From assembly GCF_023015805.1 (NCBI RefSeq), contig NZ_JALKBA010000016.1, forward strand, positions 1 to 64,000: a stretch of DNA of 64,000 nt. Direction: 5' to 3'. Below are positions 24,917 to 34,435 of this stretch, piece by piece. Position 1 is the stretch's first letter. Each line of letters starts with the position of its first letter. The notes below the pieces were generated by a model. That model did not search any database. It was not told the DNA's origin and was given only the letters and a program-made list of their open reading frames with translations. The stretch is from Cellulophaga sp. F20128. GTDB taxonomy: Bacteria > Bacteroidota > Bacteroidia > Flavobacteriales > Flavobacteriaceae. Made by a program: the position numbers and the translations under genes.

Positions 24917-25580
24917 TAGTATAGTTATTTATATGAAAAAATTAATATTACATCATTCTTATTACTCTATGCGTACTAATACCCATAGCTTATTTAATAG
25001 GTTTACTTCCCAGAGAATATATGTTGGTTGCGAGGTTTACTTTGACATGAACTAACCAAAATAGTTTTATTTAAAACATCTAAAAAAAATTCACAGGCTG
25101 TTCACTAGAAAATTCATATCTATTATGAAACACAAAAAGGGAACACCATAAATACCAAATTCTTTTGCTAGTTTTTGATCCTCGCAGACACTATTAAATA
25201 AATCCTAATCTAATAGTATTTATTCTAAGTCCTTTGCCTCAATTCCTAAGCTTGCTCGTAATTTTAATAATACATTACTAGCATCAATATTTTTTTATCA
25301 GTAAAATATGCTTTCATTAGTATTTCTTTTTGTCATTACATTCTACTTTTTTTTTGGGGGGGCTGCTAATACATTAATCATTATTTCTACTTTTTATTTA
25401 CGTAACTATTCTTTTAATAATTGTTATTGTATAACGAAGTTAGCTTCCATAAAATTGAGTTATCCTAATTACCTACTACCCTTATACATATTGTACAAAA
25501 TTCCATATTTTTACATAAATATCGAATTTTACACTATAGTAATTTACATATAACGAAAATTATTCTTAAAATACGCTTTT
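24917..25580. other. Gap with FrnE remnant and a T9-G7 tract
   Basis: Holds the decayed FrnE-like gene (25062-25332) and, at 25347-25362, nine T followed by seven G. The remaining part before the second Lrp gene is AT-rich without a gene. A plus-strand open frame at 25308-25553 is dominated by Phe, Tyr and Ile and is not supported. Confidence 0.6.
25062..25332 (-). pseudogene. Decayed FrnE/DsbA-type oxidoreductase gene
   Basis: Pieced together across frames, the minus strand reads QKEILMKAYFTDKK, then IDASNVLLKLRASLGIEAKD, LE-stop-ILLD-stop-DLFNSV, CEDQKLAKEFGIYGVPFL, HNRYEFSSEQPVNFF and LDVLNKTILVS. This follows the C-terminal half of FrnE/DsbA-like proteins: a KAYF segment, a GL-rich helix, a D-x-x-x-A-x-x-x-GI-x-GVPFFVF strand with the cis-Pro, and Y-x-x-SG-x-QP. 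At least two nonsense codons and about three single-base shifts (two in A or T runs) are needed, and the N-terminal CxxC half is missing. Not functional. Confidence 0.75.
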
Positions 25581-26051
25581 ATGAAACTAGACCAGAAGGA
25601 TATTCAAATTTTAAAACTATTACAGAATAATGCACGGTTATCCAATAAGGAGTTAGCTGTTGCTTTAGACATAGCACCATCAACCTGTCATGAAAGATTA
25701 AAAAAATTGACACAAAAAGATTTTTTTAAGGCATTCAATGCCGATTTAAATTTGAAGAAGTTAGGATTCAATATAGAAGTCCTCGTGGCGGTTCGACTTA
25801 AAAAACACGAAAGGGAGGTTGTAAATTCTTTTATTCAAAAGCTACACTCTTTAAAAGGAGTTATTCGCTTTTATCACTTGGCTGGTGAGACTGATTTTAT
25901 GTTACATGTTGCGGTAGAAAATTCTAATAGCCTCAGATCTTTTATAATGGATGAATTAGCTAATTTTAGTTTTATCGATCATATAGAATCATCATTGATT
26001 TACCATGATGAATGTCTACACAATCTTTCTTATAATGATATAATACACTAA
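25581..26051 (+). CDS. Lrp/AsnC-family regulator (second)
   Basis: 156 residues. Winged helix: MKLDQKDIQILKLLQNNARL with recognition helix VALDIAPSTCHERLKKL. Ligand-binding RAM domain: NIEVLVAVRLKKHEREVV, GVIRFYHLAGETDFMLHVAV and SLRSFIMDELANFSF; the GETDFMLHV motif is the effector pocket. It differs clearly from the metE-linked Lrp protein. No intact divergent target lies beside it: upstream is the FrnE remnant and downstream the convergent VCBS gene, so its regulon is not visible here. It may have controlled an amino-acid transporter or the lost gene. Confidence 0.9.
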   Translation: MKLDQKDIQILKLLQNNARLSNKELAVALDIAPSTCHERLKKLTQKDFFKAFNADLNLKKLGFNIEVLVAVRLKKHEREVVNSFIQKLHSLKGVIRFYHLAGETDFMLHVAVENSNSLRSFIMDELANFSFIDHIESSLIYHDECLHNLSYNDIIH

Positions 26052-26271
26052 AATTAACCTACAATTTATAATCAAAGAATCTCAAAATTATAATATTTAC
26101 TTTATTAATAATAGTGGTAATTTTTAAGCCTATGGATAATTTTGGAATATAAAATAATGAAAAACTATTTATGTAAACATTTGGCTTGTAGATTACAGTA
26201 AGGTTTAAGAATATATTCCTAATCCTCACTAGTAAATAGATTGATCCAATAATACCCCTCCATACTATTAT

Positions 26272-29200
26272 TTAATCTCTGATTGCCCTAAGTAGTTGGA
26301 TATAATCATTATTTTTTGAAAGGATTAAGCCATATTTCTTTTCTTTTCCTAATTTAATGGGTTCTATAATTTTAGTATCACCTTTAATAAATACTCCACT
26401 TTCCTTAGATGCAACAGGAAAGAAATTTCCTTTTCCATTACCTTTTAACAACAAACCGTATCCAGCATCATTTCTAGGAGTTTCAATTTCAGAAGCATAT
26501 AAATTTCCAACCAGTAAAATATCTTTAAACCCATCTCCATCAATGTCGTTTAAAACAATACTATTAACAGAAGAAAACTGTGCCTGACTTGGCAGTTCAA
26601 ATTCTTGAAATGTCCCATCACCCAAATTTTCAAAGTAGGATGTTGCAAAAGTAGTAGCAGAGTAATGCAGTGAATTTTCAAGATCATCGCCATAAACATC
26701 ACCAAGAGTCGCCAAACCAAAATCAGAATATGTTCTGAATTTTTCCTTAATAAATGGCATTTGTGCAGAACTACATGACCTTCCTCTAAGTGGGTATTTT
26801 ACACCTTGATCATAATAACTCAAAACTATATCCAATGTTCCACTCTTATCAAAATCCGCAGTATGAACTTCAAAAGGGGTTTCTAAAGTTGCTTTATACT
26901 TATAATTTTTACCCAAATTTCCCAAGACCAAATCCATATCACCATCATTATCCATATCAGCAGAAGAAACGCTAAACCACCAACCCGTTTTGTTCAAAAG
27001 ATTGGAATCCAAAGTTATATTTTTAAAATTATTACCTTCATTTTTAAAAATAAAAACGGGTGTCCATTCACCCAAAATAACTAAATCCTTTTTTTTATCT
27101 CCGGTTACATCAACCCATTCCGCGGCTGTTATCATACCCAAGTTGTTAAACTCCGGAGCTAAACTTGCAGTAACATCATTGAAAATCACCCTGCCATTCT
27201 TTGATTCATTTTTCAATAAATAGCTCTTTGCCGGAAAAGGATATTTACCAGGAATTAATCTCCCTCCTACAAATAGGTCTATATCACCGTCACCATCAAA
27301 ATCATGTGATTTAACAATGGAACCGCTAGATAACATTTTTGGCAAAGCATTTATGGACTTTTTAAAATTACCTGAGCCATCATTTAAGTATAATCTATCC
27401 TGTAATTCTATTGCTTTTTCACTAAATGCATTGCCTCCGCTCACTATGTATAAATCCAAATCTCCATCTGAGTCTGCATCGAATAATTCTGCAGAAATAT
27501 CTTCACAGTTTTTGTCAGCTTGCCATAATTTATTTGGTGATTTCCTGAATGTACTATTTTTATTTTGAAAGTATAGTTCACCACTAAACCCCTTTGCACC
27601 ACCAACATAAAAATCATCTAAACCATCATTATTTATGTCACCAACAGCCAATCCAGGTCCGAAATTTGACATTTTATGGGGCAACAAGCTCTCTCTATCA
27701 AAATCATTAAAATCATTCTCAATATGTTTGAAATTTATTTTGGCAGTTTCAGTAATATCTTCAAAAATCGGAGTAGTTGATTTAACATCTAACCTTTTTT
27801 CAATGGCATCTTTGTAATATAGCACAAGGGTTTGATTAGCACTAACGCCATTTAGGTATTGAGTTTTCCCATCAGGCCATATAACCTGTAGTTCTTTCAA
27901 ACCATTTTCTTTTCCTAATCCAAAATGTAATATTTCGGTAACTGAAGACTGAAAACCTCTAGTCAGGTATTGCTCTAATATTTGGGTTTTATCTTCTTGT
28001 ACGGCAATTAATCTTGCACCTATTCCTAATTTATTTTTCATAGGGCCATTTAATTTAACTTTAAGATAATTTCCCTTTTTTAATTCGGAACTATTATTTT
28101 TATAAATGAAGGCGGGATCATCAACATTGTTTACAACAATATCCATATCTCCGTCATTATCAAAATCGGCATAAGCTGCACCGTTTGAGCTAGTTTGTAT
28201 TCTATCTTTACTATTTAATTCTATTGAACTAAAAGTTAGGTCACCGTTATTTTTGTAAAAATAATTTTCTTTTTTTCGCTCTGGCATTTTATCCAGAATA
28301 TGATTTACATAGGTCTTTTGATCAATCCTTTTGCCTTGCTTCTTTAATTCGACTATTTCCTTTTGTCGTTTTTTTCTATAGTTAACAAAATCACTATTTC
28401 TGAAATCACCTTTTATTCCGTTAGAAATAAATAAATCCTTTAATCCATCGTTATCCATATCAAGAAATAAAGGTCCCCAACTCCAATCGGTACTAGAGAC
28501 ACCGGATAATTGAGCTATATCAGAAAACATAGGTAAGTCATTTTGGTTTCCATTATTTATCTGCAACGTATTAAACATATATTGATGGTGTAATCCTAAA
28601 TCAACAAGCTTGTAAAACCTCTTTGGGTTCATTCCACTCATACTAGTTTTAATATCAAAGTTATGCTCAGACATCATATCTAGGGTAATAAAATCGAGTA
28701 ACCCATCATTATTAAAATCAGCGATGTCATTTCCCATAGAGAAATTAGAAATATGACCCGTTGTAAGAAGAATAACCTCCTTAAATTTACCATTTTTTTG
28801 GTTTAAATACATATGGTCTTTTTCAGAATAATCATGCCCCACTAAGATATCGGGCCATCCATCATTATTTAAATCTCCAATAGACACACCTAAACCAAAA
28901 CTTAATAAATTATTAATAATACCACTTTCCTTAGTAACATCTACAAACTTTCCATTCTCATTTCGAAATAGACGTTCACCTTGATATTTAGAGTCTATAT
29001 TTACAAACTTATCAATGGACTCATCGGGATACAACAAAATACCATGATTAATTAGAAACAAGTCTAGATCTCCATCTTTATCGTAATCGAAGAATGAGGC
29101 TTGTGTAGAAAAATGTGGTAAATTTAGTCCATACTTTTCCGCGGCTTCCTCAAAAACTGGAATCCCTTGTATATTATTCCCTTTGTTTATGTATAATTCG

Positions 29201-29661
29201 TTTCTTCTCTTATTGAGGTCATTAAATTTGCCAGATTTACAAATATAAATATCCAATTTTCCATCACCATTAATATCAACCATAGTAACGCCTGTAGGAA
29301 AACCAAACTTTCCTTTCGTTTTAGATATTTCAGTTATATCCTTAAATTTCAACTTTCCCTGGTTTAAGTAGAGTGTATTTGTTTTTAAATTTGAAATAAA
29401 ATAAATATCAGGTAAATCATCTCCATTTAAATCTCCAACAGCGACACCTCCTCCATTATAAAAATACTCATAAAGCAGTCCATTCATGGAACTTGATTCA
29501 TTTAATTCATTTTTAAAATTAATATTTGTAGTTTCTGTAGAAGCAATAGTAAAAAGCGCAGTGGAAACTTTTTTTTCATTAAAAATTTTAGCGTCTTCTT
29601 TTTTGCAAGAAAATACTAGTATAAAAAAAAGCCCTAATAATACGTTGTTCTTTACTGCCAT
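26272..29661 (-). CDS. VCBS/FG-GAP and ASPIC/UnbV lipoprotein
   Basis: 1129 residues from the ATG at 29661; a TTG 39 bp upstream is less likely because the lipobox LVFSC then sits at the normal distance. Cys19 is the lipid anchor. About 13 calcium-binding VCBS/FG-GAP blades follow, each with a D-x-[ND]-x-DG-x-x-D core (DLNGDDLPDIYF, DINGDGKLDIYI, DFDNDGDMDIVV, DIDGDGFKDILL). In the middle (about 540-620) is an ASPIC/UnbV domain (LGIGARLIAVQEDK, ILHFGLGKENGL, VIWPDGKTQYL). Such proteins are seven-bladed beta-propeller surface proteins of Bacteroidota. Third gene after susC/susD and likely co-transcribed; it may act as a surface glycan-binding protein. No catalytic residues are recognised. Confidence 0.9.
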   Translation of the reverse strand: MAVKNNVLLGLFFILVFSCKKEDAKIFNEKKVSTALFTIASTETTNINFKNELNESSSMNGLLYEYFYNGGGVAVGDLNGDDLPDIYFISNLKTNTLYLNQGKLKFKDITEISKTKGKFGFPTGVTMVDINGDGKLDIYICKSGKFNDLNKRRNELYINKGNNIQGIPVFEEAAEKYGLNLPHFSTQASFFDYDKDGDLDLFLINHGILLYPDESIDKFVNIDSKYQGERLFRNENGKFVDVTKESGIINNLLSFGLGVSIGDLNNDGWPDILVGHDYSEKDHMYLNQKNGKFKEVILLTTGHISNFSMGNDIADFNNDGLLDFITLDMMSEHNFDIKTSMSGMNPKRFYKLVDLGLHHQYMFNTLQINNGNQNDLPMFSDIAQLSGVSSTDWSWGPLFLDMDNDGLKDLFISNGIKGDFRNSDFVNYRKKRQKEIVELKKQGKRIDQKTYVNHILDKMPERKKENYFYKNNGDLTFSSIELNSKDRIQTSSNGAAYADFDNDGDMDIVVNNVDDPAFIYKNNSSELKKGNYLKVKLNGPMKNKLGIGARLIAVQEDKTQILEQYLTRGFQSSVTEILHFGLGKENGLKELQVIWPDGKTQYLNGVSANQTLVLYYKDAIEKRLDVKSTTPIFEDITETAKINFKHIENDFNDFDRESLLPHKMSNFGPGLAVGDINNDGLDDFYVGGAKGFSGELYFQNKNSTFRKSPNKLWQADKNCEDISAELFDADSDGDLDLYIVSGGNAFSEKAIELQDRLYLNDGSGNFKKSINALPKMLSSGSIVKSHDFDGDGDIDLFVGGRLIPGKYPFPAKSYLLKNESKNGRVIFNDVTASLAPEFNNLGMITAAEWVDVTGDKKKDLVILGEWTPVFIFKNEGNNFKNITLDSNLLNKTGWWFSVSSADMDNDGDMDLVLGNLGKNYKYKATLETPFEVHTADFDKSGTLDIVLSYYDQGVKYPLRGRSCSSAQMPFIKEKFRTYSDFGLATLGDVYGDDLENSLHYSATTFATSYFENLGDGTFQEFELPSQAQFSSVNSIVLNDIDGDGFKDILLVGNLYASEIETPRNDAGYGLLLKGNGKGNFFPVASKESGVFIKGDTKIIEPIKLGKEKKYGLILSKNNDYIQLLRAIRD

Positions 29662-29784
29662 TATAAATAAATTATTTTGTAAAAGTTTTAGTCCTACCAA
29701 ATTGAAAAGATAAAATGAGGCTGCATAAATACAAACCTCATTTTCTCAACTAATCAACTAACTAAAATTCATAAGGATTGTTGG

Positions 29785-31278
29785 TTAATAATTGGGGTTT
29801 TGTTCTAATGCGGTTCCCTCAATATCAAACTCACCTGCAGGAATAGGAAATAAATAATCCCTATCAGGATTAAAAGATCTTATACCCCCCGGATCTGTTA
29901 AACCATCCATTACTTGTTCTGCAATACCCCATCTTCTAATATCAGAATATCTCGTACCTTCCAGAAGCAGTTCAACTCTTCGTTCGTGTCTTATAGCTTC
30001 GCGCATTTGACTTTTACTTAAACCCAAAGGCAAAGGAGGCATATTAACACTTGGTCTAGCCCTAATTTCATTAATGGCATCATATACTGAAGCGTCCGGA
30101 CCAACAGCCTCATTTTGAGCTTCGGCATAAGTCAATAATACACTGGCTAACCTTAAGATAATAACATTTTGTCCTGTTTCCGTGGGGTATGGAGTTGGAG
30201 AAACAACTCCAATCTCATCATATTCAGTATACTTTTTAAAGCAATACCCACCAAACTCACCTACATGGTCTACTATTCCATTTATTGTAGCTCCTGGCAC
30301 AGAAATAGTTTGCTTTAATCTAGGATCTCTATTATCATAGGGGTTTTCAGGATCGTACAATGGTGAGTCTGATATTGACATTCCGTCAATCATTTCATAC
30401 TCATCTATCATATTTTGCAAAGGAACCACTGAAGACCATCCCCCGACTGTATAACTACCAAGGTATAATTCTATAAGGTTACCTTGTTCAGGAGAAATAT
30501 ACTGTACGTCAAAAATAACCTCCTCATTATTTTCATTTGCTTGACGAAATAAATCTCTATATTCAGGAAATAACGTATACCCCATTCCTAGGACTTCTTG
30601 AGCAGAAATAGCAGCATCTTCCCATCTTTCATTGTATAATTCCACTCTTGCTTTTAAAGCTCTTGCTGCACCTTTTGTTGCTTTCCCAACTTCCGTTTGG
30701 GTAATAGGTAAATGATTATATGCCTGATCTAAATCATCAATTATTTGATTAATTACGGCTTCTTTTGTGTCTCTTGGTAATTCAGAATGCTCTATTTTTG
30801 GACTTTCAGTAATGATTGGAACTCCTCCATAAAAATCTGATAATTTAAAATAGAAATACGCCCTAAGAAACAAAGCCTCTCCAATTGCTGAATTTTTAAA
30901 ATCTTCATCAAGACCTTCAACATTATCCACATTATCAAGTAGCACATTCGCTCTTCCAATACCCTGAAAACAGGAAGACCATATCCATCCAATTACTCCA
31001 GGCCCCCGCGCGTCATGGGTTCCATCTGCGATTGCTTTATAACCTTCCCAAGGGTAGTTATTGTAGGCATTATCAGACATTACATCATAATATATATAAT
31101 TTTGTTCTAAGCCAGCCAATGAGTTATATATTCCATTTAAAGCTAATCGAGCATCTGTTTCCGTTTTCCAAAATGTTTCAGAAGATATATTTGTTGAGGA
31201 AGCTACTTCAATGACATCTTTTGTACAAGAAGTCAAAATAAGGGATAACCCTAGTATTAATTTTATATATGTTTTCAT
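29785..31278 (-). CDS. susD: SusD-like glycan-binding lipoprotein (cluster 1)
   Basis: 497 residues. Signal MKTYIKLILGLSLILTSCTK with lipobox LTSC (Cys18). The SusD N-terminal TPR-like region has SSETFWKTETDARLALNGIY and GEALFLRAYFYFKLSDFYGG with VPIITE; the C-terminal RagB/SusD region has IILRLASVLLTYAEAQNEAV, AINEIRARPSV, RHERRVELLLEGTRYSDIRR and ends in ALEQNPNY, the usual ending. It caps the SusC channel at the outer surface and delivers oligosaccharides. It lies 23 bp after susC, with which it forms the transport complex, and is followed by the VCBS lipoprotein gene. The glycan cannot be deduced from this sequence. Confidence 0.95.
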   Translation of the reverse strand: MKTYIKLILGLSLILTSCTKDVIEVASSTNISSETFWKTETDARLALNGIYNSLAGLEQNYIYYDVMSDNAYNNYPWEGYKAIADGTHDARGPGVIGWIWSSCFQGIGRANVLLDNVDNVEGLDEDFKNSAIGEALFLRAYFYFKLSDFYGGVPIITESPKIEHSELPRDTKEAVINQIIDDLDQAYNHLPITQTEVGKATKGAARALKARVELYNERWEDAAISAQEVLGMGYTLFPEYRDLFRQANENNEEVIFDVQYISPEQGNLIELYLGSYTVGGWSSVVPLQNMIDEYEMIDGMSISDSPLYDPENPYDNRDPRLKQTISVPGATINGIVDHVGEFGGYCFKKYTEYDEIGVVSPTPYPTETGQNVIILRLASVLLTYAEAQNEAVGPDASVYDAINEIRARPSVNMPPLPLGLSKSQMREAIRHERRVELLLEGTRYSDIRRWGIAEQVMDGLTDPGGIRSFNPDRDYLFPIPAGEFDIEGTALEQNPNY

Positions 31279-31301
31279 AGTTCTACAATTTTTATATTTA
31301 C

Positions 31302-34300
31302 TTATAATGAAAGGTTTAAACCCAATGAATAAACTTGAACATTAGAATAAGACCCTCTATTTCCAAAAGGATTTTTTTCTGGATCTAATCCTCTATAGTC
31401 GGTAATTGTAATTGGATTTGTTGCGTTAACATAAAACCTAAGTTTATCAATTTTAATTTTTTCTAAAAATCTTTGGGGTAAGGAATACCCTAATTGAATA
31501 TTCTTTAACCTTAGGAAGGAAGCGTCTTGAATCAAGAATGAAGAGTTTCTCCACATATTATTCAAATAATTACTTGCTCTAACCAATCTTGGATAATTAT
31601 TATTAGGCTTCTCAGGAGTCCACGCATTCTCTACCCAAAATTTTGGAATTCCAGCACTATTAAAAAATGGTTTTTGTTCCTCCTCAGTTATAGCATTTAT
31701 TCCATCTACACCCTGCCAAAGCATTGAAAAATCAAAACCTTTATACGCAGCAGAAACGTTAAACCCATAAGTTAATTTTGGTATAGAACTTCCCATAGCC
31801 TGCCTATCCCCGTCACCAATATCTCCACTATCATCAAAATCTTCAAATTTTATATCACCTGGTTGAGCAGTTGGTTGTGCACCATGGGCATCAATCTCCG
31901 CCTGATTTTGAAAGATGCCTAACATTTTTATGGTATAAAATTCATTTATAGAACTGCCCTCAACTATTCTTGAAAATCCTCCAATTTGTGGTGTTGGTAG
32001 TTTTGTCACCTCATTATCTATCGTTGTAAAATTAACACTTACACCATATTCAAATTCTCCTGCTGCATTGTTGTAATCAACTAAAAACTCAAAACCTTTG
32101 TTTCTTACAGAAGCCAAGTTAACAGTTGGGGGTATTAAGCCACCTACAACTGTTGAAATGTTTATACTTCTTAAAATATCTTCTGTATCTTTTAAATAAT
32201 AATCTGCAACGATATTTAATTTTCTACCAAACATAGAAATATCAAAACCAATATCTGTTTGTGTAGAGGTTTCCCAAGTCACATCAGGATTTGGCAGGCT
32301 AGTTTGGGCGGCGCCACCAACTAAATTTCCGCCATAAGAATATATTCCACCTAAATTGTAAATAGAACTATACTGATTAGGTGTTATGGCTTGATTACCC
32401 AATTGTCCCCATGAAGCTCTTAATTTTAGGTCATCAATAAAGGTAACATTCCCCATAAAACCTTCATTTGATATATTCCAACCCGCAGAAAAAGAAGGAA
32501 AAACTCCCCATTTATTACCCGGTCCAAAATTTGAAGAACCATCATACCTTACATTGGCCTCCAAAAGGTATTTACTATTAAAATCGTAATTAAACCTTCC
32601 AAAAAATGATTGAAGCCCATAATCAACACTGTAACCTGAAGCTGCCGGATCATCTGCACCCGCATCTATTTCTTGCAAAGCATTACTTGGCAAACCATTC
32701 TTTGAAGCAGACAAATGATTTGTTTTGGTACTTTCTTGACTAAAGCCTCCAAGCAATGTAAAATTATGATTCTCAGCAATGGTTTTATTATAATTTAAAG
32801 TTGACAGAAGAGTTAAGGTTCTGCCTGTGGTATACCCATTCCAAGCAGATAATGGATTTCCTCCTACCCCTAAATTTGAAGCTACCAATGTTTTAGGGTT
32901 AATTAAATCTATTTGAGGTCTAAAAACCTTGTGCAAATTATGGTAAGTATTTATCCCTATAGAACTTTTTAATTTTAAATCCTGAATTAATTCATATTCT
33001 CCAGATAAATTAATCAATAGGTTATCCCAGGCATTTCGATTTTTACCTTCCAAAGCTCCGGCAAGGGCGTGTGTTGCATTAGGAAACCCAATCCAAGGAT
33101 AAGCATAGCTTCCGTCCTCCAAACGCGGACTTTGCATTGGGGTCGCTCTTTCTACCCATCCAATAACAGCTCCTGCTCCAGCAACCGGCTGATTTACATC
33201 ATCATATCTCCCTGATAATTTTAAGGAATAATTAAATTTATCAGAAACTTTTGTGTCCAAGTTTAATCGAGCTGTATACTGTTTGGTATTCGTCCCCAGG
33301 ACAATCCCGTCTTGATCGGTGTGACCTACTGAAAATGAATATGTTGTTTTATCATTACCTCCTCTAACACTGAAATTATGAGTTATAATTTGAGCGTCTC
33401 TATAAACTACATTTTGCCAGTCTGTATTGGGGTACAAATAAGGATCTGTGCCATTTCTAAATTCATTAATTTCGGATTCAGAAAAATCAGGCATAGAAGC
33501 AGGATCTTCATTAAATTTAGCTTGGTTAAGCAATTCCATAAACTCTACAGAATTGGTTACATACTCCGTTAATTTCGTAGGCTTTTGAATACCAGTATAT
33601 CCATTATAGCTTACGGTCATTTTACCAGACTTACCTGTTTTAGTTGTAACTAACAATACACCATTTGCTGCCCTAGCTCCATAAATTGCGGCAGAGGCAG
33701 CATCTTTTAGAACAGTGATAGTTTCAATATCAGCCACATTTACATTTCCAAGGCTTCCTCTTATTCCATCTATTAACACTAATGGATTACTATTTCCAAG
33801 GGTTCCAATACCTCTAATTTTAATTGTAGCACCATCACCTCCTGGATTTCCAGAGGTTTGAGTTACAGTAACACCTGCAGCCTTACCTGCTAAGGCTTGG
33901 GTTGCATTGGCAATTGGCCGATTTAAATCATCTTCTAGCTTAACTGTTGAAATAGATCCGGTAAGATTTTCCTTCTTCTGTGTTCCGTAGCCAACAATGA
34001 CTACTTCATCCAATTGAGAAGCATCTTCTTCCATCGATATAGAAAGCACCTTTTGGGTATTAAAAGCTACTTCAATAGTTTTGTACCCTACGTAACTTAG
34101 AACTAATATGCCGGTCGGCGAGACGTTGGTCAAGGTAAATTTCCCATCATAATCGGTAACAGCTCCTGTTAGAGTACCTTTAACAAGGACATTAACACCC
34201 GTAAGTGGCATACTTTCGTTTGAAGATGTTACCGTACCCGTGATTTTATGATTCTGCGAATACCCTAGGCTAACACAGAATATAACAAATAAAGTAACTA

Positions 34301-34322
34301 GATAACATAATTTAGTTTTCAT
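31302..34322 (-). CDS. susC: SusC-like TonB-dependent outer-membrane transporter (cluster 1)
   Basis: 1006 residues. Signal peptide MKTKLCYLVTLFVIFCVSLG. A carboxypeptidase-regulatory-like domain (about 25-100: ITGTVTSSNESMPLTGVNVL, GAVTDYDGKFTLTNV) is followed by a TonB-box-like LDEVVIVGYGTQKKENL. The plug (about 120-230) has IANATQALAGKAAGVTVTQT, NPLVLIDGIRG and VLKDAASAAIYGARAANG. The barrel follows and ends VQVYSLGLNLSL with a terminal hydrophobic residue. It imports oligosaccharides using the proton-motive force. First gene of the susC-susD-VCBS operon and divergent from the AraC gene at 34436. The minus-strand TATTTTTG at 34350-34357 is a likely -7 box. Confidence 0.96.
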   Translation of the reverse strand: MKTKLCYLVTLFVIFCVSLGYSQNHKITGTVTSSNESMPLTGVNVLVKGTLTGAVTDYDGKFTLTNVSPTGILVLSYVGYKTIEVAFNTQKVLSISMEEDASQLDEVVIVGYGTQKKENLTGSISTVKLEDDLNRPIANATQALAGKAAGVTVTQTSGNPGGDGATIKIRGIGTLGNSNPLVLIDGIRGSLGNVNVADIETITVLKDAASAAIYGARAANGVLLVTTKTGKSGKMTVSYNGYTGIQKPTKLTEYVTNSVEFMELLNQAKFNEDPASMPDFSESEINEFRNGTDPYLYPNTDWQNVVYRDAQIITHNFSVRGGNDKTTYSFSVGHTDQDGIVLGTNTKQYTARLNLDTKVSDKFNYSLKLSGRYDDVNQPVAGAGAVIGWVERATPMQSPRLEDGSYAYPWIGFPNATHALAGALEGKNRNAWDNLLINLSGEYELIQDLKLKSSIGINTYHNLHKVFRPQIDLINPKTLVASNLGVGGNPLSAWNGYTTGRTLTLLSTLNYNKTIAENHNFTLLGGFSQESTKTNHLSASKNGLPSNALQEIDAGADDPAASGYSVDYGLQSFFGRFNYDFNSKYLLEANVRYDGSSNFGPGNKWGVFPSFSAGWNISNEGFMGNVTFIDDLKLRASWGQLGNQAITPNQYSSIYNLGGIYSYGGNLVGGAAQTSLPNPDVTWETSTQTDIGFDISMFGRKLNIVADYYLKDTEDILRSINISTVVGGLIPPTVNLASVRNKGFEFLVDYNNAAGEFEYGVSVNFTTIDNEVTKLPTPQIGGFSRIVEGSSINEFYTIKMLGIFQNQAEIDAHGAQPTAQPGDIKFEDFDDSGDIGDGDRQAMGSSIPKLTYGFNVSAAYKGFDFSMLWQGVDGINAITEEEQKPFFNSAGIPKFWVENAWTPEKPNNNYPRLVRASNYLNNMWRNSSFLIQDASFLRLKNIQLGYSLPQRFLEKIKIDKLRFYVNATNPITITDYRGLDPEKNPFGNRGSYSNVQVYSLGLNLSL

Positions 34323-34349
34323 ATTTAGTTGGTTTTAAATTTATTTAAA

Positions 34350-34357
34350 CAAAAATA
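34350..34357 (-). promoter_or_regulatory. susC (cluster 1) promoter -7 box
   Basis: Minus-strand TATTTTTG fits TAnnTTTG, 28 bp before the susC start. A second TTAGTTTG lies about 14 nt upstream; no TTTG is found at the usual -33 distance, as expected for an activator-dependent promoter. Confidence 0.4.
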
Positions 34358-34402
34358 CCAATCCAAACTAAGGTTAGCTTGTGCTGAATTATCAATTACA
34401 TT

Positions 34403-34423
34403 CTCTATATTTGCTATAACCAC
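34403..34423. promoter_or_regulatory. Shared motif pair, candidate AraC target
   Basis: CTCTATATTTGC (34403-34414), one base, then ATAACCAC (34416-34423). Both words recur together before the SSS operon at 46607-46626 in swapped order. On the + strand TATATTTG could also be the -7 box of the araC gene at 34436. Confidence 0.45.
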
Positions 34424-34435
34424 AAATTTTAACCA

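Noticed and set aside
25308-25553. An 81-codon plus-strand frame before the second Lrp gene
   Set aside because: It is almost all Phe, Tyr, Ile and Leu, includes a T9-G7 run and overlaps the FrnE remnant on the other strand. No family resemblance.
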